Made by a program: the position numbers and the translations under genes
The notes under the pieces: generated by a model
Told to the model about the DNA's origin: nothing
The model's database searches: none
What the model saw: the letters and a program-made list of their open reading frames with translations, nothing else
Shown: positions 1-10,098 of the stretch, piece by piece
How the letters are laid out: every line of letters starts with the position of its first letter
Position numbering within the stretch: the first letter of the stretch is position 1
Assembly: GCA_965653225.1 (NCBI GenBank)
Contig: CBFGZI010000052.1
Span: 1 to 23,412, forward strand
Reading direction: 5' to 3'
From: JALZDI01 sp965653225
GTDB taxonomy: Bacteria > Actinomycetota > Actinomycetes > Propionibacteriales > Nocardioidaceae
Length of the DNA stretch: 23,412 nt

Positions 1-2
1 TC

Positions 3-68
3 ATCAACGACAACGGGCTCGCCGCACCGCGGACCGTTGCGCTGACCGGAGTCGGGTTCGTCCACTGA
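3..68 (+). CDS. C-terminal tail of an upstream protein (possible choice-of-anchor/Ig-like domain)
   Basis: Only the last 21 codons are in the window, ending at the TGA at 66-68. The tail reads ...RTVALTGVGFVH. A strand ending in TVALTGVG is typical of the last beta strand of Ig-like ASH or choice-of-anchor D domains in secreted actinobacterial proteins. The reading frame is supported by the strong terminator that follows 27 bases later. Function beyond a probable extracellular beta-sandwich cannot be judged from this fragment. Confidence 0.5.
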   Translation: MNDNGLAAPRTVALTGVGFVH

Positions 69-95
69 CCGCCGCCCGTCACATCTGAACACCCG

Positions 96-127
96 CGAGG
101 GGCCCGGCCGTCCGGCCGGGCCCCTCG
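96..127 (+). terminator. Strong intrinsic-type terminator hairpin
   Basis: A perfect 14-bp GC-rich stem (cgaggggcccggcc pairing with ggccgggcccctcg) closes a GTCC loop. It lies just downstream of the stop at 66-68 and just before the helicase gene. There is no T-tract, which is usual in high-GC actinobacteria. Confidence 0.8.
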
Positions 128-157
128 TCGTACGTGGCGCGGCCCGTGAGGACCCCG

Positions 158-2317
158 ATGTCGGTCATGTCGGCGGCGTCGCGCACCATCGCACCCATGC
201 AGTCCGCCGAGCCGACCTCCCCCGTACCACCGTTGACCGGCGACCGCGCCGCGCTCGCGGGTGAGGTGATCACGGCGCTGGCGGGGCCCGACGCCGCCTG
301 GCGCGCCGACCAGGAGCAGGCCGTGGCCGCGTTGTGCGAGCCCGGTGCGCGGGTGCTGGTGGTGCAGGCCACCGGCTGGGGCAAGTCGGCGGTCTACTGG
401 GCGGCCACGCGGATCCGGCGGTCCGAGGGAGCGGGCCTGACCCTGGTGGTGTCGCCGCTGCTGAGTCTGATGCGTGACCAGGTACGCGCGGCCACCGCCG
501 CCGGGCTGGTCGCCGCCACCGTCAACTCCGCCAACATCGACGACTGGGACGCCGTGCTCGACGACGTGCGCGCCGATGCCGTCGACGTCCTGCTGGTCAG
601 CCCCGAACGGCTGGCCAACCCGAGGTTCGCCAGGCAGGTGCTGTCCACGCTGGCGGGCCGGCTCGGGATGCTGGTGATCGACGAGGCGCACTCGGTGTCC
701 GACTGGGGCCACGACTTCCGGCCCGACTACCGCCGGGTCGCCGACGTGCTGCGTGACCTCAACCCCGACACCCCCGTACTCGCGACCACGGCCACCGCCA
801 ACGCCCGCGTCACCGACGACCTGGCCGCCCAGCTCGGTCAGGCCACCGTGGTGCTGCGCGGCCCGCTGACCCGCGCCAGCCTGCAGCTGGTGTCGCTGCC
901 GCCGATGCGACCGCTGCAGCGCTACGCGTGGGTCGTCCAGCACCTGTCGGCGCTGCCGGGGTCGGGCATCGTCTACTGCCTCACGGTCGCCGATGCCGAA
1001 CGTCTCGGCGCGGTGCTCGCCGACCGCTACGGCGCGGACCAGGTGGCGGTCTACACCTCCAAGCTGGAGGCCGACGCACGCACGCAGGTCGAGCAACGGC
1101 TGCGCGACAACCAGGTGAAGGTGGTGGTCGCCACCTCCGCCCTGGGCATGGGCTTCGACAAGCCCGACCTGGGGTTCGTCGTGCACGTGGGCGCACCGCC
1201 CTCCCCCGTCGCCTACTACCAGCAGGTGGGCCGCGCCGGCCGCGGGCTCGACCACGCCCTGGTCGTGCTGGTGCCGGCCAACACCGACGAGGCGGTGTGG
1301 GAGCACTTCGCCACCGCCACGGTCCCGGTGCCCGAGCAGGTCGACAAGGTGCTCACGGCCCTCAGGGACGCCGGTGAGCCGCAGAGCGTGCCGGCGCTGG
1401 AGGCCGCGACGGGGGTGCGTCGCGGCCGCGTCGAGCTCATGCTCAAGCAGCTCGCGGTCGACGACGTCGTCAGCCGATCCGTCGACGGCTGGGAGGCCAC
1501 CGGCAAGCCGTGGAGCTACCCGCACGAGCACTTCGCCGGTGTCGTCGCCGCCCGCCGCGCCGAGGCCGACATCATGCGCGACTACATCGGCTCCCGCCGC
1601 TGCCTGATGCTGCTGCTGGCGCAAGCCCTCGACGACGAGCACGCGCAGGAGTGCGGACGATGCTCGGTCTGCACCGGCCGGCTGCCCGGCGGGCTCGCCG
1701 CGATGCCCGACGACGAGACCGTGCGTCAGGTGGGCGCCGCACTGCGCAACGAGCAGCACGTGCTGGAGCCGCGCAAGATGTGGCCCGGCGGCGCGTTCGG
1801 CACCCGCGGCAGGATCGGCGCCGAGCATCGTGCCGCGACCGGACGCGCGGTGGTGTTCGCCGACGCACCCGCCTGGACCGATGTGGTGGCCGGCGCCTTC
1901 GACAACGACACCGCCACCCCCGAGCTGCTCGAGGGCGCGGTCCGCACCCTGGTCGGCTGGCGCGGTGAGTGGGACGCTCGCCCGACCCAGGTGATCGCAC
2001 TGCCGGCGGCCGGGTTCACCCGGCTGACCGGGCAGGTGGCCGAGCACCTGGGCAGCGTCGGGCGCTTGCCGGTGCAGACGTGGCGCCCCTCGACCAGCGT
2101 GCGGGAGGGCGAGTCCGCCGGTGGCGCGGAGGCGCACGCCTGGCGGGAGGCGCTCGGGTCGCCGCAGCAGAGCCTGACCTCTCCGGTGGACGGGCAGGTG
2201 GTGCTGCTGGTGGTCGACCGCACCTCCACCCAGTGGCCGGTCACGGTCGCCGCGGCCGCGCTCGGACACGCCGGAGCCGCCGCGGTGCTGCCGCTGGTGG
2301 TGCACAAGCTGCCCTGA
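158..2317 (+). CDS. rqlH: RecQ-like ATP-dependent DNA helicase, RqlH type with C-terminal phosphoribosyltransferase-like domain
   Basis: A superfamily 2 DNA helicase, about 719 aa, predicted to translocate 3'-5' and unwind duplex DNA in repair. Visible motifs are Walker A ATGWGKS (71-77, Lys76), DEAH (175-178), TTATAN, motif V with ALGMGFDKPDL and motif VI QQVGRAGRG (about 355-363). After the motor comes a winged-helix-like stretch, then four zinc-ligand cysteines, C482, C499, C502 and C505, with the same 17-3-3 spacing as E. coli RecQ. The last 40 residues (VVLLVVDRTSTQWPVTVAAA) look like the PRPP-loop strand-turn-helix of phosphoribosyltransferases, as in mycobacterial RqlH. There is no HRDC domain. 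I chose ATG 158 because GAGG lies 5 nt upstream; GTG 134 and ATG 197 are alternatives. Confidence 0.9.
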   Translation: MSVMSAASRTIAPMQSAEPTSPVPPLTGDRAALAGEVITALAGPDAAWRADQEQAVAALCEPGARVLVVQATGWGKSAVYWAATRIRRSEGAGLTLVVSPLLSLMRDQVRAATAAGLVAATVNSANIDDWDAVLDDVRADAVDVLLVSPERLANPRFARQVLSTLAGRLGMLVIDEAHSVSDWGHDFRPDYRRVADVLRDLNPDTPVLATTATANARVTDDLAAQLGQATVVLRGPLTRASLQLVSLPPMRPLQRYAWVVQHLSALPGSGIVYCLTVADAERLGAVLADRYGADQVAVYTSKLEADARTQVEQRLRDNQVKVVVATSALGMGFDKPDLGFVVHVGAPPSPVAYYQQVGRAGRGLDHALVVLVPANTDEAVWEHFATATVPVPEQVDKVLTALRDAGEPQSVPALEAATGVRRGRVELMLKQLAVDDVVSRSVDGWEATGKPWSYPHEHFAGVVAARRAEADIMRDYIGSRRCLMLLLAQALDDEHAQECGRCSVCTGRLPGGLAAMPDDETVRQVGAALRNEQHVLEPRKMWPGGAFGTRGRIGAEHRAATGRAVVFADAPAWTDVVAGAFDNDTATPELLEGAVRTLVGWRGEWDARPTQVIALPAAGFTRLTGQVAEHLGSVGRLPVQTWRPSTSVREGESAGGAEAHAWREALGSPQQSLTSPVDGQVVLLVVDRTSTQWPVTVAAAALGHAGAAAVLPLVVHKLP

Positions 2318-2362
2318 GAGCCTGTACGCGGGTACCGTCTCGACGCACCTCACCCCCCGGCC

Positions 2363-2389
2363 GGCCCGGGAAACCGTTACAACCGGGCC
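2363..2389 (+). terminator. Possible terminator after the helicase gene
   Basis: A 7-bp stem GGCCCGG/CCGGGCC closes a 13-nt loop 46 bases after the helicase stop. A second small hairpin, GAGCAC/GTGCTC at 2394-2415, follows. There is no T-tract, so function is inferred from position. Confidence 0.4.
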
Positions 2390-2448
2390 CGCCGAGCACT
2401 ACTCTTCGGGTGCTCACCTCTTCACTGGCTCGCGGTCGGGAGTTTCGG

Positions 2449-2874
2449 ATGGCCAAGCTCGGAATCCTGGTCGGCCCGCTCGTGCTGGTGCTGTGGGTGT
2501 TCTGCGTGCTCGACGTGATCACCCACCGCCGCGAGCCGCAGCACCTGCCACGGTGGGCCTGGCTGTTGCTGGTGCTGCTGTTCCCGCTCGTCGGCTCGGT
2601 CGCGTGGCTCGCGGTCGGCCGGCCACGTGCCGGCGGGACTGCTCGACCCAGCGCGTTCGAGCGTCCGGCACCGGCGTTTCCCGAGTACGACCGGCCGGGC
2701 CGGGCCTCCGCACTCGACACGGCCGCGGACGAGGAGTTCCTGCGCCGCTGCCGCGAGCGTGCCGAGGAGCAGCGGCGCCGCTACCGCGCCCAGCAGCACG
2801 GCGTCGACCCCACACCGCCCGGCGATTCCGGGGACGAGGACGCCTCGGGAGCCAGTGACGCCCCGGCGACCTGA
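2449..2874 (+). CDS. Small membrane protein with PLDc_N (phospholipase D-nuclease N-terminal) domain
   Basis: A 141-aa protein with two transmembrane helices (about 4-22 and 37-57) joined by a short loop ITHRREPQHLPRWAW, followed by a charged, low-complexity cytoplasmic-type tail. The pattern of helix, short polar loop with a W/R-rich turn, a second helix containing FPLVGSVAW and then G-R-P is that of the PLDc_N domain found as stand-alone small proteins in actinobacteria; their function is unknown. The tail from about 60 is rich in Pro, Arg and Glu and contains a likely short helix (EEFLRRCRERAEEQRRRYRAQ) that may be coiled-coil. The start is ATG 2449 with GGGAG 6 nt upstream. It is monocistronic on the plus strand and convergent with the minus-strand lipase region. 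Confidence 0.8.
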   Translation: MAKLGILVGPLVLVLWVFCVLDVITHRREPQHLPRWAWLLLVLLFPLVGSVAWLAVGRPRAGGTARPSAFERPAPAFPEYDRPGRASALDTAADEEFLRRCRERAEEQRRRYRAQQHGVDPTPPGDSGDEDASGASDAPAT

Positions 2875-2888
2875 TCTCGAGCACGCCG

Positions 2889-3062
2889 TCAGAGGGACGA
2901 GAACCAGGGCCGGCGCGGGGCGTCGGCCAGCCGGCCCGCAGTGGCTGGGTCCAGGCGCGGCTGGTCGCCCGCTGGTTGTGCGGGTTGTCCACACGGGCGA
3001 ACCTCAGGGCTTCTCGAGAGCTCGCTCCGGCCGTCCTGGGCGCGCAGGTCCGCGGCGCGCAT
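2889..3062 (-). CDS. Candidate small ORF in frame downstream of the patatin gene
   Basis: A 57-codon open frame begins at an ATG 12 nt past the patatin stop and in the same reading frame, so readthrough of that TGA would add it as a 62-aa extension. It ends ...LADAPRRPWFSSL. Third positions are mostly G or C but less so in the middle. GGGAG lies only 3 nt before the ATG, which is close for a ribosome site. I recognise no domain. It may be a real small gene, a decayed C-terminus of the lipase, or chance. Confidence 0.25.
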   Translation of the reverse strand: MRAADLRAQDGRSELSRSPEVRPCGQPAQPAGDQPRLDPATAGRLADAPRRPWFSSL

Positions 3063-3074
3063 CGGCTCCCGGGC

Positions 3075-4313
3075 TCAGGAAGGCCCGTCGGTCCGCCACA
3101 GGTCGGGGTTCTCGTCGAGCCAACGATTGGCGTCACGGCGGCCGAGCTGGGACGCGGTGTCGAAGAAGTCCGGGTCGAACATGAGGTACGACAGGAGCTC
3201 GCCCTGCAGCGGGCTGTCACTTCCGAGCAGCCGGTGCATGATCTGCATGTCCGGGTCACCGAGGGTGCGGCGGAGCGAGCCGTGGTTGGCGCGAAAGACC
3301 TCCATCGCCGCGCGGGCCAGCTCTTCGCCGTCCTCGGGAGCGATCGCGACGTAGGGCACCGTGCGATGGGCCGGCAGGCCGGCGCGCTCGCGGTGGCGCC
3401 TCAGTGCCGGGCCCAGCTCGGGGTCCTCGTTCATGGCGTTGACCTCCGCGAGCCGCCGCAGGTCGTGGCGCACGGGATCGTCCATGACCGCACCGAGCAG
3501 GGTGGCCACGCCGTCGCCGAGGTCGACCGCGCCCGCGCGGGCCAGGTCGGCGGCGTCGGGCGGGTGGAGTCCGCCGGTGCCGACCACCACCACGCGGTCG
3601 GCACCGAGCTCGAGCGCCGGGGCCAGCGGAACGCGGCGACGGGTGGCGCCGTCGACGTACCACCCCGCGACCTCCTCTGGCTCGTCGACCGGCACCGAGG
3701 GGAACAGAGCGGGGATCGCGGCGGAGGCCATCAGGTGGGAGACGTTCAGCCGGACGGCCACGAAGCGGCGGCGGTAGTCGGGCGCTGCGGGCGGCAGCGG
3801 TGACGTCGACTCGGTGAACATGACCACGTCCCCGGTCCGGACCGACGTGGCGGTGACCGCGGTGGCCTCGACCAGACCCTCGTCGACGTTGCGGTGCAGC
3901 CTGTCCCAGTCGATGGAGTGTCCGAGCGTATGGGCCAGTGGCTGGGTCCCGAACAGCCCGCGTAGCCGGAAGAACGACAAGCCCAGCGTCTCGGACGCGT
4001 ACCGCGCGAGCACCTCGGGCACCTGCCTCCACAGCGGCCGCATCACGTGCGGCTTGGTCGCCTGCGCGAGCAGGTCCGTCAGCCGCGCCACCTGGTCATC
4101 GGCCTCCAGGTGTGCCGTCGCGGTCAGCGCGCCGCCGAGCAGCGCACCCGCGCTGGTGCCGACCAGCACACGCGGGCGTGCACCGGCTGCGGCCAGCTCG
4201 GGCAGCAGGACCTCCAGTGCGCCAACCTGGTACGCCGAGCGCGCACCACCGGCATCGAGCACCAGCGCGACGCGCGGCGCCGAGCCGTGCGGTGTCTCCC
4301 TCCCCGCCTGCAT
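3075..4313 (-). CDS. Patatin-like phospholipase
   Basis: A 412-aa serine acyl hydrolase of the patatin family, predicted to cleave acyl esters of (phospho)lipids with a Ser-Asp dyad. The oxyanion-hole glycine segment is DAGGARSAYQVG (20-31), the nucleophile elbow is GTSAG (Ser54), and the catalytic Asp is D221 in VDGATRRRVPL. The glycine loop is DAGGAR rather than the usual GGGxxRG, a common actinobacterial variant. The C-terminal 120 residues are helical and end ...ENPDLWRTDGPS. No signal peptide or membrane segment is visible, so it is probably cytoplasmic. It starts at ATG 4313 without a clear Shine-Dalgarno. The phosphoesterase gene lies 49 bp upstream on the same strand, so the two could be co-transcribed. 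Confidence 0.88.
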   Translation of the reverse strand: MQAGRETPHGSAPRVALVLDAGGARSAYQVGALEVLLPELAAAGARPRVLVGTSAGALLGGALTATAHLEADDQVARLTDLLAQATKPHVMRPLWRQVPEVLARYASETLGLSFFRLRGLFGTQPLAHTLGHSIDWDRLHRNVDEGLVEATAVTATSVRTGDVVMFTESTSPLPPAAPDYRRRFVAVRLNVSHLMASAAIPALFPSVPVDEPEEVAGWYVDGATRRRVPLAPALELGADRVVVVGTGGLHPPDAADLARAGAVDLGDGVATLLGAVMDDPVRHDLRRLAEVNAMNEDPELGPALRRHRERAGLPAHRTVPYVAIAPEDGEELARAAMEVFRANHGSLRRTLGDPDMQIMHRLLGSDSPLQGELLSYLMFDPDFFDTASQLGRRDANRWLDENPDLWRTDGPS

Positions 4314-4362
4314 CCGGCGATGTTACGTGTTCGTCGACGGCGGCATCACGACGATGTGAGCG

Positions 4363-5319
4363 CTACCGCGTCCGCAGGTGGAACGCCCGCTTCATCGACG
4401 GCGCGGTGCGTGCGTGGTGCATGTGGCCCGCGTTGAGCACGTCGCTGAACAGACCGGTCAGGGAGAAGTGGTTCAGTCGGTGCCGGACCACGTGTGAGTG
4501 CTGGCGGGGGTGGATCACGACGGTCAGCACCTGGTTGTGGTGCAGCCGGTCGTCCTCGTCGGCGGTGAGGACGACGGCCAGGTGTCCCGACCGCCAGTCA
4601 CGTCCGCGGAAGACCTGCAGCATCTGCTGCTTGAACCAGCGGTCCGCGCGTGCGAGCGAGCAGTCGTGCCCGTCGTGGCACGCGTCGGGGATGACCATCC
4701 CGACATTCGGGAGGCTTCCGGTACGGACGTCGTGGCTGAACCGGCCCATCGGTACGTCGTGCCGTCGGCACGCCTGCCGCTCCTGAGCGAAGTAGGTCCA
4801 CGGGTTGTGCCGCACGAGGTAGTTTCCGTTGTTCTTGAGCGCGCAGGCATGCGGCATTCCCTGCGCGTACACCGTGGCGCGCTTGCCGTGCGCGAGCGCC
4901 TGCCCGAACACGGAGTGCCCCCGCAGCCGGTGAGCGGAGGGGTTCCTGTCGTCGCGGATGCCGTACGTCTGTCCCGACGCCATCGCGATGTAGTTCGGCA
5001 GCGACGGGTGGCTGATCGCCGAGTAGTTGGACGCGTACCCGAACCGCTGAGCCTGGCGGAAGGTGTAGGGCATCTGCGCGCGCATCTGGTTGCGCGAGTG
5101 GTTCTCCTCGACGAACACGAGCAGTTTGGTGACCTTGCGCGCCGGCGGTCGCAAGGCCGCCGCCGTCACCGGCCGCGACGCGGCCCCTGCGGTGTGTCCG
5201 CTGCTCGCCGTTGGCTGTGCCGCGGGCTGTGCTCCCGCGGCGGTGGCGACAGAGGCGGCGGCTGCGGCAGTGCCCAGTGCAAGGGCTCCGGCCAGGAAGA
5301 GTCTCGTGAAACGGCGCAT
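4363..5319 (-). CDS. Secreted acid phosphatase-like phosphoesterase (alkaline phosphatase superfamily)
   Basis: A 318-aa protein. Residues 1 to about 28 form a Sec signal peptide: MRRFTRLF, then an Ala/Leu-rich core and an AxA-type end. A Ser/Ala/Thr/Pro-rich linker follows. The mature domain opens with KVTKLLVFVEENHS and contains ISHPSLPNYIAMASG, the signature of the phosphoesterase family that includes phosphatidylinositol-3-phosphatase (SapM-like) and AcpA-type acid phosphatases. Late metal-binding features are LTADEDD and HNQV, with a His-rich end. It is predicted to hydrolyse phosphomonoesters outside the cell; the substrate is unknown. ATG 5319 immediately precedes the signal peptide. 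It lies 49 bp upstream of the patatin gene on the same strand. Confidence 0.85.
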   Translation of the reverse strand: MRRFTRLFLAGALALGTAAAAASVATAAGAQPAAQPTASSGHTAGAASRPVTAAALRPPARKVTKLLVFVEENHSRNQMRAQMPYTFRQAQRFGYASNYSAISHPSLPNYIAMASGQTYGIRDDRNPSAHRLRGHSVFGQALAHGKRATVYAQGMPHACALKNNGNYLVRHNPWTYFAQERQACRRHDVPMGRFSHDVRTGSLPNVGMVIPDACHDGHDCSLARADRWFKQQMLQVFRGRDWRSGHLAVVLTADEDDRLHHNQVLTVVIHPRQHSHVVRHRLNHFSLTGLFSDVLNAGHMHHARTAPSMKRAFHLRTR

Positions 5320-5870
5320 CTCGCCCCATTCCGATCGAACCGGACTGGTCGGGCCGCCCCTCCTGCGACCCGACGTACCACCGGTGGCATCCGCGCCAAC
5401 CTAGTGGCCGAACCCACGTCCGCACAGGAGAACGCGAGGAATCTGGCCCTCGAACGACCCGGCAGGGCCAGGTCCGAGACCGACGGCGTGGTCTCCTCCG
5501 CCCCGCTGCGAGTGCCGTACCGACCCAAGTGGCCTCAAAACGGTCGGTCACTCGCTGATGCGGTGCTCGATGACGTCGATCGTCAGGCCCGCCGCGCCCG
5601 CCCGGCACAAGTCCGTGCACCCGGCCCGGTATGAGCAGCAAGGGAAACCGATGAGCACGGCAACCGTGCGGCCATCGTGTGTTTATCCGGTGCTCCCAGG
5701 CGGGTAGGCGAGCCGACAATGGCCTTCTGGCCGCCTAGGAGGTCAGAACGGCAAGAGCTCCGTCGTTGTGACCTCCAGCGGCGGGGGTCGGCGGCGTGGG
5801 TGCGATGCTTGCCCGGCGTCGCGCTCACGCCGACTTACAACATCGGTGGAGGCCCAAGTACGCCGCACAG
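5320..5870. other. Long intergenic region without a convincing gene
   Basis: Short open frames exist on both strands but none shows a ribosome site plus codon bias plus a recognisable protein. The AT content is visibly higher at 5500-5730 than in the flanking genes. The stretch should contain the promoter of the phosphoesterase gene at its left end. Its clearest structure is the hairpin at 5731-5783, described separately. No tRNA, tmRNA, RNase P RNA or cobalamin-riboswitch signature was found. Confidence 0.5.
5731..5783. other. Interrupted inverted repeat that could fold as an RNA hairpin
   Basis: Two arms pair as CCGCC (5 bp), a small internal loop (TA opposite AGC), then GGAGGTCA/TGACCTCC (8 bp). 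The apical 23 nt contain a second nested pairing, AACGGC with GTCGTT (one G-T). It is not next to a gene end, so it is not an obvious terminator. It may be part of a small RNA or a protein-binding site; the strand is unknown. Confidence 0.35.
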
Positions 5871-5905
5871 CAAAGGGCGGGAACCCAGTGGGTTCCCGCC
5901 CTTTG
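5871..5905 (-). terminator. Strong hairpin terminator downstream of nrdJ
   Basis: A 17-base perfect inverted repeat (caaagggcgggaaccca and its complement) separated by one base, giving about a 15-bp stem with a 3-5 nt loop. It lies about 105 bases past the nrdJ stop and probably ends the nrdR-nrdJ transcript. Read on the plus strand it ends CTTTGTG, so it may also stop transcription from the left. Confidence 0.75.
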
Positions 5906-5910
5906 TGCGG

Positions 5911-5992
5911 TCCAGACTCAGGCTGGGTTCACTGCAAATCCGTCTGGAGCGACCTGCAACCCGTCTGGATTCGCTGCAGCTCCGGGCTGGAT
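5911..5992 (-). repeat. Short imperfect direct repeats in the nrdJ 3' region
   Basis: On the minus strand, units of 19-22 nt built on the core ATCCAGACGGRTTGCAG follow each other at 5974-5992, 5954-5973 and 5932-5953, with a fourth degenerate copy at 5911-5931. They occupy the space between the nrdJ stop and the terminator. A 26-codon ORF (5929-6009) whose ATG overlaps the nrdJ stop as TGATG runs through them; nothing else suggests it is translated usefully. Confidence 0.5.
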
Positions 5993-6008
5993 AGCGTGAG
6001 CCGTGTCA

Positions 6009-8900
<2,892 letters not shown>

Positions 8901-8950
8901 GGCCTCTCCCTCGTCGCTGAGTCTCGTCGGGTGCTGTTGCTTGCTGCTCG

Positions 8951-8989
8951 GTGCTACTGGGTCGTGCTAGTGGGTCGTGCTACTGGGTC
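8951..8989 (-). repeat. Three 13-bp tandem repeats in the nrdR-nrdJ spacer
   Basis: Plus-strand units GTGCTACTGGGTC (8951-8963), GTGCTAGTGGGTC (8964-8976) and GTGCTACTGGGTC (8977-8989) abut exactly and differ at one base. A degenerate TTGCTGGGTGCTGCTGGGTT follows. They lie 50-90 nt upstream of the nrdJ start, in its presumed leader. They could be binding sites for a protein, leader RNA structure, or simple slippage repeats. Confidence 0.6.
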
Positions 8990-9014
8990 TTGCTGGGTGC
9001 TGCTGGGTTGGAGG

Positions 9015-9052
9015 GCCCGCCGCGCAGAGCTTCCCCTCTCCGCGCGGCGGGC
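9015..9052 (-). terminator. GC-rich hairpin immediately after nrdR (attenuator or terminator)
   Basis: A perfect 11-bp stem, GCCCGCCGCGC with GCGCGGCGGGC, closes a 16-nt loop that can itself pair AGAG with CTCT. It begins 3 nt past the nrdR stop. Because nrdJ follows on the same strand, it could lower readthrough into nrdJ or protect the upstream transcript end. Confidence 0.55.
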
Positions 9053-9055
9053 GGT

Positions 9056-9742
9056 CTAGGTGCGTCGTTGGTACGACGGCTCGCGCGCGCCCGCGCGGGT
9101 CGCCTCCGCCTGCTCGGCGTCGGCCGTGGCTGCGCCGGATGTGGCTGCAGCGGATGTGGCTGCGTCGCTGGCCCCGGCGTCGGCCCGGCCGGGCTCATCC
9201 TGCTCGGCGTCGCCGACATCGCCGGCATCGTCGGCATCGTCTCCGGCCTCAACGGTCTCGGACGTCGCCGGCGCCTCCGGCCCGGTCACCGCCGCGCTGC
9301 GCTCGGCCCGCAGCATGGCGATCTCGGTCTCGAAGTCGTCGGCGGACTCGAAGCTGCGGTAGACGCTGGCGAAGCGCAGGTAGGCGACCTCGTCGAGCTC
9401 GCGCAGCGGACCGAGGATGGCCAGACCCACCTCGTGGGCCGGCACCTCCGCCCAGCCGCTGGCGCGCAGCGCATCCTCGACCTGCTGGCCGAGCCGCGCC
9501 AGGTCGTCGTCGCCGACCGGGCGGCCCTTGCAGGCCTTGGCCACGCCGGCGATCGCCTTGGACCGGTCGAACGGCTCGGTCGCGCCAGACTTCTTCAGCA
9601 CGGTCAGCTGCATCTGCTCGACCGTGCTGAACCGCTTCTGACACTGCGAGCACTGCCGCCGGCGACGGATCGCGCCGCCGTCATCGGCGGTGCGCGAGTC
9701 GATCACGCGGGTGTCGGTGTGGCGACAGAACGGGCAGTGCAT
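9056..9742 (-). CDS. nrdR: Transcriptional regulator NrdR with an acidic Ala-rich C-terminal extension
   Basis: An ATP/dATP-sensing repressor of ribonucleotide reductase genes. The N-terminal zinc ribbon has C3-x2-C6 and C31-x2-C34 around the DNA-contacting IRRRRQC segment. Residues from about 46 to 136 form the ATP-cone that binds nucleotides. Typical NrdR proteins end near 150-160 residues; here about 70 extra residues of Ala, Asp, Glu, Gly and Thr follow, ending ...GAREPSYQRRT. The start is ATG 9742, supported by GGGGAGGTGG 8 nt upstream and by the invariant MHCPFC opening. It lies upstream of nrdJ on the same strand. The upstream region contains palindromes that may be its own operator. 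Confidence 0.96.
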   Translation of the reverse strand: MHCPFCRHTDTRVIDSRTADDGGAIRRRRQCSQCQKRFSTVEQMQLTVLKKSGATEPFDRSKAIAGVAKACKGRPVGDDDLARLGQQVEDALRASGWAEVPAHEVGLAILGPLRELDEVAYLRFASVYRSFESADDFETEIAMLRAERSAAVTGPEAPATSETVEAGDDADDAGDVGDAEQDEPGRADAGASDAATSAAATSGAATADAEQAEATRAGAREPSYQRRT

Positions 9743-9800
9743 CGGCTGCGCCACCTCCCCTCGTTTCCCCGTCGTACCGACCCGCCCACTGGGGACGAAT

Positions 9801-9891
9801 CTGTGGATCTGCTGTTGAGAACCCCTGTTTGCCTGTGGACGACCAACCACAACCTGTGGATGACTTACAGGCCTGTAACTACTAGATCTAG
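9801..9891 (-). promoter_or_regulatory. Candidate nrdR control region: palindromes and DnaA-box-like motifs
   Basis: A 10-bp palindrome CTAGATCTAG (9882-9891) fits the core of the NrdR box, C-W-A-n-A-T-n-T-W-G. A 14-bp palindrome TTACAGGCCTGTAA (9865-9878) lies 15 bp away, centre to centre. Three CTGTGGA motifs (9801, 9833, 9854) resemble actinobacterial DnaA boxes (TGTGGACAA on this strand); the copy at 9833 continues TGTGGACGA, one base off. They are 32 and 21 bp apart, near whole helical turns. Which protein binds is inferred. Confidence 0.45.
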
Positions 9892-10098
9892 GGGTAACCG
9901 TACGTCGCCCACCCTATCCACGCAAGGGCGCGGCGCACGTGTCTCCGGCCCGGCGTGTTTGCGCAGGTCAGCGACCGACTCGGACTTTTCGACCCGGCGT
10001 GTCGGCGCTTCCCGGACCACCCGAAACCCATGCCCCCACGCTTCCAGCAGCCACCGACATCCCCTGTGCAGAACAACGCCGGGCCCCGCCGCCAAGTC
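9892..10098. other. Intergenic DNA before the repeat array
   Basis: Together with the flanking elements this makes a gap of almost 700 bp with no supported gene. Open frames cross it on both strands but lack ribosome sites and run into the repeat array. A short direct repeat, CCCGGCGTGT, occurs at about 9950 and 9992. I see nothing else. Confidence 0.4.

Noticed and set aside
2976..3803. Plus-strand frame opposite the patatin gene
   Set aside because: It is antisense to catalytic motifs and has no ribosome site or family features.
8901..9055. Cobalamin riboswitch ahead of nrdJ
   Set aside because: No B12-box-like conserved core is visible in the spacer, and class II reductases need B12 rather than being repressed by it.
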